From: DASRRB01 sp036732755
Lineage (GTDB): Bacteria; Planctomycetota; B15-G4; SIAN01
DNA length: 10,756 bases
Direction: 5' to 3'
Assembly (NCBI GenBank): GCA_036732755.1
Contig: DAINBU010000152.1
Span: 1-10,756 of the forward strand
Both the position numbers and the translations under genes were made by a program. Positions 1 to 7,295 of the stretch are shown piece after piece. Under the pieces are notes generated by a model. It made no database searches and was not told the origin of the DNA. It worked only from the letters and a program-made list of their open reading frames with translations. Position 1 is the stretch's first letter. Every line of letters starts with the position of its first letter.

Positions 1-1014
1 GGTGAGCGCCGATTCGTCGTACGCGTCGACCGAGAAGACCCAGAAGAGCGAGTCCTTCGGGAGGAAGAGCGCCGGCACGGAGTGGGTGAAGCTCGCCTCC
101 ACCTGCCACCACAGCGAGGGCTGCCAGATCGCGTCGAGCCGCCCGTCGTAGATGCGGTCGGCGATCCAGTCGTAGTAGACGTGCCCGTAGAGGTCGATCT
201 TGCGGACCGGCGACCAGGTCGCGTCGAGGCCGCCTTTGGCGTCGGCCGGGTCGGAAGCGTCCTTCGAATAGAAGCCCGACGCGCCGATCCCGAAGCTCTC
301 GCCGAGGTGCGTCGCGACGCGCCCGCCGCCGATGAAGTCGCCGTTCGCGCCGCCGAAGCCGTTGTCGGACGGCACGCCGCCGAAGAGCTCGACCTCGGAG
401 GAGTCGCCGAACGGCGTGCGCACGGCGAGCCCGTCGACGCGGCGCGTCGCCGCGCCCGCGACGACGTACTGCCGGCCGAGCCGCGCGAGCGCACCGCTCG
501 CCGCGCTCTTCCACGTCACCTGCGCCGTCGAGAAGCCGACCGCGTCGGGGTCGACGCCGCCGTCGTAGGAGTGGAGCCCCTGGCGCGCGAAGCCGTCGCC
601 GTCGAAGGTGACCGAGTCGTCGCCGACCGTGCCTTCGCCGTGCAGGTGGAGCGTCTCGATCACGGAGCGCAGCGGGACGGCCTGGCCGAGGCTGCGCGTG
701 CGGCCGACCCGCGCGTAGACGCTCGTCTCTCCCGACCAGCGGCCGAAGCCCGACGGCGCCGCGTCGCTCCCGCCGCCGCCGCCTTCGCTCGACCCGCTCG
801 CCGACGAAAAACGCGTCGCGATGCCCGCGTGGTAGCCGGCGAGCTCGTCGTCGGCGCCGTTGGCTCGCCAGCGGTACTCGCGGCCCGTCTGCGTGAGCGC
901 GCCGCCGCTGCTCGCGACGTGGCAGGCGGAGCACGACAGGCTCCCGCCCTGCGCACGGCACGGCGCGGCGGACGCGACGACGATCGCGGCGACGACGGAT
1001 GCGAAGCGGCGCAT
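1..1014 (-). CDS. Exported CXXCH-motif, beta-barrel-like protein (3' end outside window)
   Basis: The reading frame is open from ATG at 1014 to the left edge: 338 codons with no stop. Residues 1-21 form a signal peptide (MRR, an Ala/Val-rich core, then CRA before Gln22). C28-S-A-C-H32 is a canonical c-type haem attachment motif, followed by SSGGALTQTGREY, a Gly-rich stretch that I associate with a widespread uncharacterised class of CXXCH outer-membrane proteins. From about residue 90 onward the sequence is rich in Gly, Asp, Ser and aromatics with alternating hydrophobic residues (for example KIDLYGHVYYDW and LWWQVEASF), typical of outer-membrane strands. Seen: signal peptide, haem motif, barrel-like composition. 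Inferred: one covalently bound haem on the periplasmic side of a barrel, perhaps in electron transfer. No clear Shine-Dalgarno sequence precedes the ATG. The 199 bases upstream (1015-1213) hold no convincing gene. The C-terminus is unseen, so barrel size is unknown. Confidence 0.72.
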   Translation of the reverse strand, partial: MRRFASVVAAIVVASAAPCRAQGGSLSCSACHVASSGGALTQTGREYRWRANGADDELAGYHAGIATRFSSASGSSEGGGGGSDAAPSGFGRWSGETSVYARVGRTRSLGQAVPLRSVIETLHLHGEGTVGDDSVTFDGDGFARQGLHSYDGGVDPDAVGFSTAQVTWKSAASGALARLGRQYVVAGAATRRVDGLAVRTPFGDSSEVELFGGVPSDNGFGGANGDFIGGGRVATHLGESFGIGASGFYSKDASDPADAKGGLDATWSPVRKIDLYGHVYYDWIADRIYDGRLDAIWQPSLWWQVEASFTHSVPALFLPKDSLFWVFSVDAYDESALT

Positions 1015-1213
1015 GTCAGTCGATCGCGGCGCCCTTCGGCATGCGCGTCCCCGAGTTCGCCAGCCCGGTGCGGCGGCCCTCCGGCTTGCGGGAGCCGGGA
1101 GCGTCGGGACGGGACGGTACCGGCGCCCGCGCCGTTCGCAATGGGAGGCGGCGCGCGGGGAAGATCGATGCTCGCCCCGCGCGCCGCGTCCCGAGGTTCC
1201 ATCGAATTCTCGA

Positions 1214-2053
1214 TCACTTCTCCTTCGGCGGCGCCGCGAGCAGCTCACGCGCCTTCATGTGGTCGAGGGCGCGCCGCACCGCCTCCGACGGCTCCTTGCC
1301 GTCCGCCGGCCGCATGTGGCGGTCGACGCAGTCGAGTACGAGCTTGGTCGCCTCGTCGACGCGCCCCGCGCGGATCCAGTCGACCGCGACGTCGTCGACA
1401 TTCCTGACGTCATCGACCGGATAGTCGGGGAAGCGCGCCCCGATCGAGAGCAGCAGCGCCTGCCCCTCCGTCTCCTGCTTCTGGTCGATCAGCACGCGCC
1501 CCTGCCAGGTGAGCGCGTCGACGCACTGCGAGCGCTGCTGCGGCGCGACCTCCAAGACCTTGCCGTACGTCTTGAACGCCTCCTCGAGCTTCTTGAGGCG
1601 CCGGGCGATGTGGCCGAGCTCGAGCCAGCCGCGCGCCGACCACTCGGGCGCGGCGGAGCAGTTGGCGGCGCCGGTGAAGCAGCGGCGCGCGTCCTCGTTG
1701 CGCTTGACCGTGCGCCAGATCTCGCCGGCGCGGAAGTTCGCCTCGGCCGCCGTCTCGACGTCGGTCACGAAGTCGCGCGCGACCTGCTCGTACGCAGTCG
1801 CCGCCTTGGTGAGGATCTCGAGCTTCTCCTCGTCCTTCTTGCCGGCGGCGGTGCGCTTGAGCTTCGCGGCGTCGCCGAGCGCCTCGGCCGCCTTCTTGGC
1901 CGGGCTCGCGTCCTTGTCCTTGGCCGCGTCGGCCGGCTTCTGCACGGGCGCCGGCGCGGGCTTGCCGTCCCCGTCGGCGGCGGCGGCCGTGCCGGAGGGG
2001 AAGAGGAAGGGCAACAACAGCAGGTATGCGGGAATGGGCGACAGGAACGGCAT
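1214..2053 (-). CDS. Exported TPR-repeat protein
   Basis: This encodes 279 residues. ATG 2053 is preceded by a strong AGGAGG (about 4 bases of spacing), which settles the start. Residues 1-26 are a signal peptide with a Leu/Phe-rich core ending in TAAAA. Residues 27-75 are a low-complexity Ala/Pro/Lys/Asp linker. Residues 80 to about 270 are helical with TPR signatures (AATAYEQVARDF, AEANFRAGEIW, ARGWLELGHIARRLKKLEEAFKTYGKVLEVAP), giving four or five repeats. TPR arrays bind other proteins, and exported ones such as YbgF/CpoB-type proteins serve in envelope assembly, but nothing here names the partner. It lies between an exported transglutaminase-like gene and a haem-barrel gene, all on one strand, with about 200 bases on each side, so it probably has its own promoter. 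No catalytic residues are apparent. Confidence 0.85.
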   Translation of the reverse strand: MPFLSPIPAYLLLLPFLFPSGTAAAADGDGKPAPAPVQKPADAAKDKDASPAKKAAEALGDAAKLKRTAAGKKDEEKLEILTKAATAYEQVARDFVTDVETAAEANFRAGEIWRTVKRNEDARRCFTGAANCSAAPEWSARGWLELGHIARRLKKLEEAFKTYGKVLEVAPQQRSQCVDALTWQGRVLIDQKQETEGQALLLSIGARFPDYPVDDVRNVDDVAVDWIRAGRVDEATKLVLDCVDRHMRPADGKEPSEAVRRALDHMKARELLAAPPKEK

Positions 2054-2257
2054 GGCTCCTCCTGAAGGTCGCCGCGCCGCGGCACGCGCGGGCGGCCGCG
2101 CGGCGACCGAAACGGCGCGGGCGCGGCGAGGCGCGCGCGCCGGCCCGGTGGGTCCCCGCGCCGCGAGCTGCGGCGGCGGGGAGCCTCGCGCAGGAAGAGT
2201 CGATGGTCGGCGGCGGTGGTTACGGCGAGGGACGCCGGACCGCCGCGAATGCGCTCA

Positions 2258-4240
2258 TCACATCGCGTCGGCGAACGCGATCGACTCGATGAGCGCCTCG
2301 AACGTCGCGTCGTCGTCGGCGTCCTTCCTGGCCATCGAGAGGACGATCAGCGCCTGCCGGTCGAGCACCACCGCGACCAGCACGTCGTTGTCGCCCTTCT
2401 TGCCCTTGACCACCAGCCCCGGTCGTCCGCCGATCTTGCGCGGCTCCGCCTTCGAGCGCGAGACGCCCGACGCCGCGACCACGTCCTTCGCCTTGTCGAT
2501 GTTGAAGTCGTAGGTGACGTCGCTCACGTCGATGCGCGCGCCGCCGTCCTTCTTCCGGAATTCGACGACGAGGTCGTCGTGGAGGGAGATGCGGTCGTTG
2601 GGCGCGATCTCGAAGCCCTCGGGCGCCGCGACCGTGAAGCCGTAGAGGGTGCTGCGGAACCGGCGGCCGTCGATCGTCCACGGCTTGAAGTTCTCTCCGA
2701 CCTTGACCTCGCGGTCCCCGTGGCGGAACGACTCGAGGTCGATCTTGAGCGTCATGCCGAGCGCGACCGACTGGAACGCCTTCTCGATCTGCATCGTCGC
2801 CAGCGAATCGGCCCCGAGTCGCAGGTGCGCGGCGTCGACCGCGCCCTGGCCGAGCACGCCGTCGAGCGCGTACCACTTCCCGCCGAGCGACACCTCGGCC
2901 CACATGTGGCCGCCCCAGATCCCCGAGAAGTAGAGGAAGCCGATCGCGACGCGCGCCGGGATGCCGACCGCGCGGCACAACCCGGCCAGCAGCACGCCGT
3001 GCTCGGTGCAGTCGCCGGCGCGCGACTTCATCACCCCGCTCGCATGCTCGAAGAGGTTCCGCATGTTCTTGTCGGTGATGTAACCGAAGACGAACTTCTC
3101 GAGCTTCTGCGCGGCGGCCCACGCGTCCTTCTCGTCGCCGATGGCTTCCTGCGCGAGCTTCACGAGCTCGGGGTTGTCGTTGTCGATCTGGACCGACGGC
3201 TTGAGGCACTCCTTCTCCTCGTCGGTCAGGTTCGCGAGCGGGAGCGTGAACTTCTCCGTCGGCACCACGCGGCGGACGCGCAGCGTGACGTCGCGGTCGT
3301 CGCGCTTGGAGACGATGGTCTGCCGCTCGTCCTCCACCTTCGGCATCGGCGTGTTGGCGTCGCCCGCGCGCAGCCGGAGCACCACCTCGTCGGTGCGGTA
3401 GGGGTTGGGGAGGCGGACGTTGGTGCGCGGGGAGATCTTGTCGAACATCTCGGGCGTGTCGGGCTTCGCGAAGGCCTCCACGCAGGTCGCCTTGTCCGAC
3501 CGCACCGTCGTCATGGCGATGTTCATCAACTTCGTGACGGACATCACGTCGTCGAACTTCTCGTCGAGGTACGCGTCGGTCGGGACCGGCAGCACCGAGT
3601 TCTCGACCTTCACGTGGAGGAGCTCGCGCGGGCCGACGCCCTTCACTTCGACCATCTCCTTGCCGACCACCTTCGTCGTGACGGTCGTCTCGCCGCTCTC
3701 GAGCGTGTAGGTCTGGAAGGTGAACTCCTTCTCGCCCTTCGCGAACTTCTCCTTCGAGAACTTCTCCGAGGTGCTCTCCGACAGCCAGGCGGGGTTCCAG
3801 TCGATGGTCCGCTTCTGCGACGACTTGCCGATCCTCTGCTGGATCGTCGCCGTCGCGCCGCTGCGGACGAGGTGCTGGCTCGTCTTGGCCTGCGACATGT
3901 TCGACTCGCTGAAGAGCTCGAGCACCTCGCCGTTCTCGTCCTCGAGCGACCAGTTCGACGTCACGACCGAGATGTTGGTGTCGAGGCGGTTGATGGTCAT
4001 CGACGAGTCGGTCGTGCGGCGCAGCACCTTCTTCCCGCCGACCTCGTCGTGCACCTTGTCGAAGTGAATGAAGCCGACCTTCGCATCGTCGAAGTACATG
4101 AGCTGCCAGACCTCGTCGTCGCCCGTCCGCGCGCGCGCGAATGCCGCCGCGAGCAGGAGGGGAACGACCGCGAGCCTCACGGCGAGCCGCCGCGGGAGCC
4201 GCGCCTTCAAGGACGGGAGGAAGGGGATTGAGTGCGCCAT
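2258..4240 (-). CDS. Exported transglutaminase-like cysteine protease-fold protein
   Basis: This encodes 660 residues from ATG 4240, chosen because GAGGTGA sits 5 bases upstream. An in-frame GTG at 4249 lies inside that ribosome site and is less likely. Residues 1 to about 37 are a signal peptide (Arg-rich start, LAVVPLLLAAAFARA). The N-terminal half (about 40-320) is a beta-rich region with no motif I recognise. A transglutaminase core follows, with the full triad visible: Cys411 in SRAGDCTEHG, His445 in GGHMWAEV and Asp460 in KWYALDG. Residues about 530-655 form a separate alpha/beta domain resembling the PsbP/DUF1795 type (GFTVAAPEGFEI near its start, ALIESIAF at its end). The fold either cleaves or cross-links peptide or amide bonds. 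The substrate is unknown, and cell-wall or envelope proteins are possible by location only. The gene begins 55 bases after the gltX stop and probably shares its transcript. Confidence 0.85.
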   Translation of the reverse strand: MAHSIPFLPSLKARLPRRLAVRLAVVPLLLAAAFARARTGDDEVWQLMYFDDAKVGFIHFDKVHDEVGGKKVLRRTTDSSMTINRLDTNISVVTSNWSLEDENGEVLELFSESNMSQAKTSQHLVRSGATATIQQRIGKSSQKRTIDWNPAWLSESTSEKFSKEKFAKGEKEFTFQTYTLESGETTVTTKVVGKEMVEVKGVGPRELLHVKVENSVLPVPTDAYLDEKFDDVMSVTKLMNIAMTTVRSDKATCVEAFAKPDTPEMFDKISPRTNVRLPNPYRTDEVVLRLRAGDANTPMPKVEDERQTIVSKRDDRDVTLRVRRVVPTEKFTLPLANLTDEEKECLKPSVQIDNDNPELVKLAQEAIGDEKDAWAAAQKLEKFVFGYITDKNMRNLFEHASGVMKSRAGDCTEHGVLLAGLCRAVGIPARVAIGFLYFSGIWGGHMWAEVSLGGKWYALDGVLGQGAVDAAHLRLGADSLATMQIEKAFQSVALGMTLKIDLESFRHGDREVKVGENFKPWTIDGRRFRSTLYGFTVAAPEGFEIAPNDRISLHDDLVVEFRKKDGGARIDVSDVTYDFNIDKAKDVVAASGVSRSKAEPRKIGGRPGLVVKGKKGDNDVLVAVVLDRQALIVLSMARKDADDDATFEALIESIAFADAM

Positions 4241-4254
4241 CGGATTCACCTCGT
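4234..4254 (-). promoter_or_regulatory. Ribosome binding site deciding the transglutaminase start
   Basis: On the minus strand GAGGTGA (4252-4246) lies 5 bases before ATG 4240. The alternative GTG at 4249 falls within this Shine-Dalgarno element and has no element of its own, so the ATG is preferred. Confidence 0.6.
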
Positions 4255-4295
4255 CGTCGGACGATGCGGGTGGGGCCCGTACCGGCCGTCCTGCG

Positions 4296-5762
4296 TCACA
4301 GTTCCGAGGACTCGCCTTCGGCCAGGAACTTCGCCGCCGCGCGCAGCCGCGCGAGGCTCTTCGCCTTGCCCAGGATCTCCATCGATTCGAGCAGCGGCGG
4401 CGTCGCCGACTTGCCGGTGATCGCGACGCGCAGCCCCATGAAGAGGTCGCCCACCTTCACCTTGAGGTTCATGGAGAGGTCGCGCAGCGCGGCTTCATCC
4501 CGCGCTGTCTCGATGTTCGCCTGCTTCTCCAGCAGGTCGGCGCACGCTGCGACCACCTTGGAGAGGTCCTGCGCCGGCAGCTTCGCTCTGCGGAACGCCT
4601 CGCGCGTGAGCACCACCTCGTCCTTCCAGAAGTAGTCGGTCCACTCGTCGAAGTCGCCGAGCTTCTTCATGCGCTCGCGGATCAGCGGGACGATCTTCGC
4701 GACCAGCGCGCGGTCGAGCTTGCGGTCGGGGAAGAAGGCGACGATCCGGTTCACGAGGTCGTCGGCGTCGATGCGGCGGATCCACTCGCCGTTCAGCCAC
4801 TCGAGCTTGGTCAGGTCGAAGACCGGCCCGCCGAGCGAGATCTTCGTGATGTCGAACTTCTCGAGCAGCTGCGCGCGATCGAAGATCTCCGCCCCCTCGC
4901 CCTCCGCCGGCGCGAAGCCCATGAGCGCCAGGAAGTTGATCAGCGCCTCCGGCAGGTAGCCCTGCGCGCGGTACCACTCGAGGCTGGTCGGGTTCTTCCG
5001 CTTGCTGATCTTGCTGCGGTCGGCGTTGCGCAAGAGCGCCAGGTGGCAGAAGACCGGCGGCTCCCAGCCGAAGGCGCGATAGAGCAGCACGTGCTTGGGC
5101 GTCGAGCTGATCCATTCCTCCGCGCGCAGCACGTGCGTGATCTTCATCAGGTGGTCGTCGACGACGTTCGCGAGGTGGTAGGTCGGGAAACCGTCCGACT
5201 TCATCAGCACCTGGTCGTCGACTTCCGTGTTCTGGAACTCGATCTCCCCGCGCAGCACGTCGTTCACGACCGTCTTCGCCGACTTGTCGACCTTCATGCG
5301 CACGACGAACTTCTCGTTCGCGGCCGCGCGCTGCTTCGATTCGTCCGCGGGGACGCTGCGGCACGTCCCGTCGTACCCCGGCGGCAGCTTCGCCGCCGAC
5401 TGCCGCGCCCGCATGACCGCCAGGCGATCCTCCGTGCAGAAGCAGCGGTACGCCGACCCGTTGTCGATCAAGACTCCCGTCCACTCACGGTAGATGTCGC
5501 TCCGCTCCGACTGCCGGTACGGCCCGTACGGCCCGCCCACGTCCGGCCCCTCGTCGTAGTCGAGCGCGAGCCACTTCATGCAGCGCATGATCGCGGCCTC
5601 GCTCTCGCGCGTGCTCCGCGTCTGGTCCGTGTCCTCGATCCGCAGCAGGAACTGCCCGCCGTTCTTCCGCGCGTAGAGCCAGTTGAAGAGGCCGACATAC
5701 GCCGTCCCTACGTGCGGGTCGCCGGTGGGTGACGGGGCGATGCGGACGCGGACGGTGGGCAT
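4296..5762 (-). CDS. gltX: Glutamyl-tRNA synthetase
   Basis: A class I aminoacyl-tRNA synthetase of 488 residues, close to the usual length (Thermus enzyme about 470). It charges tRNA-Glu with glutamate in the cytoplasm. The HIGH-type motif is H17-V-G-T20 in APSPTGDPHVGTAY, followed by RIEDTDQTRS (41-50) and GGPYGPYRQSER (76-87). The KMSKS-type loop is K251-I-S-K-R255. The stretch DGFPTYHLANVVDDHL (190-205) and ISLGGPVFDLTKLEWLNG are also diagnostic. Residues about 330-488 form the helical anticodon-binding part. Cys107, Cys109 and Cys134 match the spacing of three Zn-binding cysteines known in E. coli GltX, but the following His position is Ser136. ATG 5762 follows GGGAG with about 10 bases of spacing. 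Whether it also misacylates tRNA-Gln (non-discriminating) cannot be read from the sequence. Confidence 0.97.
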   Translation of the reverse strand: MPTVRVRIAPSPTGDPHVGTAYVGLFNWLYARKNGGQFLLRIEDTDQTRSTRESEAAIMRCMKWLALDYDEGPDVGGPYGPYRQSERSDIYREWTGVLIDNGSAYRCFCTEDRLAVMRARQSAAKLPPGYDGTCRSVPADESKQRAAANEKFVVRMKVDKSAKTVVNDVLRGEIEFQNTEVDDQVLMKSDGFPTYHLANVVDDHLMKITHVLRAEEWISSTPKHVLLYRAFGWEPPVFCHLALLRNADRSKISKRKNPTSLEWYRAQGYLPEALINFLALMGFAPAEGEGAEIFDRAQLLEKFDITKISLGGPVFDLTKLEWLNGEWIRRIDADDLVNRIVAFFPDRKLDRALVAKIVPLIRERMKKLGDFDEWTDYFWKDEVVLTREAFRRAKLPAQDLSKVVAACADLLEKQANIETARDEAALRDLSMNLKVKVGDLFMGLRVAITGKSATPPLLESMEILGKAKSLARLRAAAKFLAEGESSEL

Positions 5763-5837
5763 GAAGCGCGGGCTCCCGTGAACAGCAAGAGTCGGTCGGC
5801 GAAGAAGCGCGGGAGCTTAGCGGTCACGCGGGCGGGC

Positions 5838-5851
5838 TACACTCGCGCGGA
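5838..5851 (+). promoter_or_regulatory. Putative -10 element of a leaderless promoter
   Basis: TACACT (5838-5843) matches the TATAAT consensus at four of six positions and ends 8 bases before ATG 5851. With a start site 6-8 bases after the -10, the mRNA would begin at or next to the A of the ATG. No purine-rich Shine-Dalgarno sequence precedes the ATG (CGCGCGG only). The -35 is weak (TTAGCG at 5817-5822, spacing 15). The same 88-base gap must also hold the gltX promoter on the other strand. Confidence 0.4.
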
Positions 5852-6978
5852 TGGCGACGCGCACGCTTCCCGGCCGCTGGATCGTCCTCGCGATCGTCGT
5901 GTTCGGGGCGGGGATGGGGCTCGCGGGATTCCTGCTGCGCGAGGCGCGCGGGCCGAGTCTGCCGCTGAAGCCGGGGGCGATCGTCGTGGTGACGTGCGAG
6001 CCCGCGGCGAAACCAGCGGGGTTGAAGTACCAGCCGCTCGCCGATCCGAATCGCACGACGTTCTCCGCCGCGTTCGCGCCGTCGAGCGAGTTCGTCGCGA
6101 ACCTCGGGTCGCTGTGGACCGGGAAGATGCCGCGCGAGAGCGGTCTCGTGCGGAACGGCGACGCGCTGCGCGCGGACCTGCCGACGCTCGCGGAGATCGT
6201 GACGGGGCAGGGGTTCGTGGCGGCGGCGTTCGTGGCGAGGGATGCGGACGAGTTGAAGAAGTCAGGCCTCGCGCGCGGCTTTGCGAGCGTCGACGCGCGG
6301 CCGGCGGCGAGCGACGCCGAACTCGCAGCGAAGGCCGCCGAGTGGCTCGTCGGGCGCGGGACGGCGCCGAGCCTCGCGTGGCTGCACCTGAGGGGGGAAA
6401 TGGCCGTCGACGGATTCGTCGCGCGACTGCACGAGCTTCACGTCGACGAACACGCCGTGATCGTGACTGCCGGTCCGTTCGCGTCGAGCGCGGGCGGACG
6501 CGTCGGCCTGACACTGCGCCTGCCGGTCACGCTGCTCCCGCTGCGCGTCGATCCGCAGCCGGTGTCCCTGGTCGACGTCGTCGCGAGCCTCGTCGAGGCC
6601 TTCGGCGTGCGGGCGCCGGACGGGATCGGGACGCCGTACCTGATGCATCCGGACGTGCGCGAGCCTCACTTCGTGCTGACGACGCGGCCGCTGTCAGGGG
6701 CGTTCGCGGACGCCGACGAGCTGTGGCTCCACACGACGAAGGTCGAATACGTGAATGCGCCGGTGAGCGGGAGCCCCGAGCCCGACACGCCGCTCGCGAA
6801 AGAGCTCCGCGCCGTCGTCGAGGAGCGCTTCCGATACCAGTTCGAGGAGGTCGACCTTGCAGAGCTCCTGAAGAGCGAGGCCGCGCGATCGCCGCCGGTG
6901 GTGCCCGTCCATTCCGCCGCTTCGATGCCGGCACGAATCCCAATTGCGTGGTCGACGCGCAGCCGACCGTCGAAGTAG
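5851..6978 (+). CDS. Membrane-anchored, catalytically degenerate sulfatase-fold protein
   Basis: This encodes 375 residues, against 450-600 for usual sulfatases. Residues 9-29 are one transmembrane segment (WIVLAIVVFGAGMGLAGFLL), so the rest is probably periplasmic. Family outline: GAIVVVTCEP (42-51) sits where the first strand with the metal-binding Asp pair (IDTLR) is expected. AFAPSSEFVANLGSLWTGKMP (74-94) plus ESGLVRN and LPTLAEIV match the region after the nucleophile (PS..SLLTG..P...G....LAE.L). AWLHLRGE (176-183) replaces WVHYFDPH. VIVTAGPF (203-210) replaces the VTSDHGE ligand motif. RLPVTLLPLRV and PVSLVDVVASLVEAFGV match the conserved LRVPL and SLVDIAPTLL strands. All metal ligands and the nucleophile are therefore missing, so a binding or scaffold role is more likely than hydrolysis. 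The last 35 residues are low-quality and overlap the toxin gene on the other strand, suggesting the 3' end is rearranged. Confidence 0.75.
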   Translation: MATRTLPGRWIVLAIVVFGAGMGLAGFLLREARGPSLPLKPGAIVVVTCEPAAKPAGLKYQPLADPNRTTFSAAFAPSSEFVANLGSLWTGKMPRESGLVRNGDALRADLPTLAEIVTGQGFVAAAFVARDADELKKSGLARGFASVDARPAASDAELAAKAAEWLVGRGTAPSLAWLHLRGEMAVDGFVARLHELHVDEHAVIVTAGPFASSAGGRVGLTLRLPVTLLPLRVDPQPVSLVDVVASLVEAFGVRAPDGIGTPYLMHPDVREPHFVLTTRPLSGAFADADELWLHTTKVEYVNAPVSGSPEPDTPLAKELRAVVEERFRYQFEEVDLAELLKSEAARSPPVVPVHSAASMPARIPIAWSTRSRPSK

Positions 6979-7073
6979 CGGGCGGCTCCGCGGAACCGCT
7001 TCGAACGCTCTCGATGCCACGCGGAGGCTTCGGCGATTTCCTCGCCCGCCTCCTCCGAGAACCACAGCTTCAC
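6906..7073 (-). pseudogene. ParE/RelE-like toxin, N-terminal fragment
   Basis: GTG 7073 overlaps the antitoxin stop as GTGA, the coupling usual in toxin-antitoxin operons. The product begins MKLWFSEEAGEEIAEASAW, then HRERS, a clear ParE/RelE N-terminal strand and first helix pair (family pattern: F-x-x-x-A-x-x-E-[IL]-x-x-A-x-x-[WY]-Y). Weak resemblance continues to about residue 55. The expected P..G.PV.R..R.....FPY.IYY core strands and the C-terminal catalytic or gyrase-contact residues are absent. The frame stays open to 6666, but that part is antisense to the sulfatase-fold gene and does not look like ParE. No ParE continuation was found in the other two minus frames either. The toxin is probably truncated and inactive. 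A short diverged toxin cannot be excluded. Confidence 0.5.
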
Positions 7074-7288
7074 TGCGGTCCCTTCATCCGTTTCCGGACT
7101 TCCTCGAGCGACAGCGCTTTCGAGGGATCCTTGACGTAGGCATCGAGGCGCCGGTCGAGCTCGATCTTGAGCTTGTCCGGCAGCGGCTCGGCATCAAGCT
7201 CCGCCGCGATGCTGTCCCAGAGCTCTTCGACGAGCTTCAGCCGCTGCTCGAGGCTCAGTTCCAGCAGGTCTTTCAATGGAACGGTCAT
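7070..7288 (-). CDS. Addiction-module antitoxin (TIGR02574-like)
   Basis: This encodes 72 residues from ATG 7288 (GGAG about 10 bases upstream). The sequence starts MTVPLKDLLELSLEQRLKLV, then EELWDSIA, and ends SLEEVRKRMKG, which is the hallmark shape of the TIGR02574 'putative addiction module component' family: a short N-terminal strand, a helix with L-x-x-EE-L-W-D-S-I, an acidic middle with LDRRLDAY, and a C-terminal toxin-wrapping helix. Members neutralise a ParE/RelE-type toxin encoded just downstream and usually repress their own operon. Here the downstream gene overlaps by 4 bases but is truncated, so this may be an orphan antitoxin. It would act in the cytoplasm. No AT-rich operator is evident in front of it. 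Confidence 0.85.
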   Translation of the reverse strand: MTVPLKDLLELSLEQRLKLVEELWDSIAAELDAEPLPDKLKIELDRRLDAYVKDPSKALSLEEVRKRMKGPQ

Positions 7289-7295
7289 CACGACG

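Noticed and set aside
1016..1213. Open stretch after the TPR gene stop, in the same frame, ending MPKGAAID then TGA
   Set aside because: It lacks a start codon with a ribosome site, and its composition (Arg/Pro/Gly) is like non-coding GC-rich DNA. It is not a convincing C-terminal continuation.
82..2065. Overlapping plus-strand frames of 441 and 401 codons
   Set aside because: They are Arg/Ala/Pro-rich shadows of the minus-strand haem-motif and TPR genes. Neither has a ribosome site or a recognisable domain.
2054..2257. Gap of about 200 bases before the TPR gene searched for terminators, repeats and small genes
   Set aside because: It is very GC-rich with many short CG-type partial palindromes, none longer than expected by chance. 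Apart from the AGGAGG ribosome site at its left end, nothing could be supported.
2216..4231. 671-codon open frame on the plus strand, antisense to the transglutaminase gene
   Set aside because: Its translation is an Arg/Val/Asp/Leu/His-rich composition without motifs, typical of the antisense frame in GC-rich coding DNA, while the minus frame has a signal peptide, a triad and a ribosome site.
4068..5732. 554-codon plus-strand open frame across gltX
   Set aside because: It is antisense to an unmistakable glutamyl-tRNA synthetase and shows only low-complexity Arg/Leu/Val sequence.
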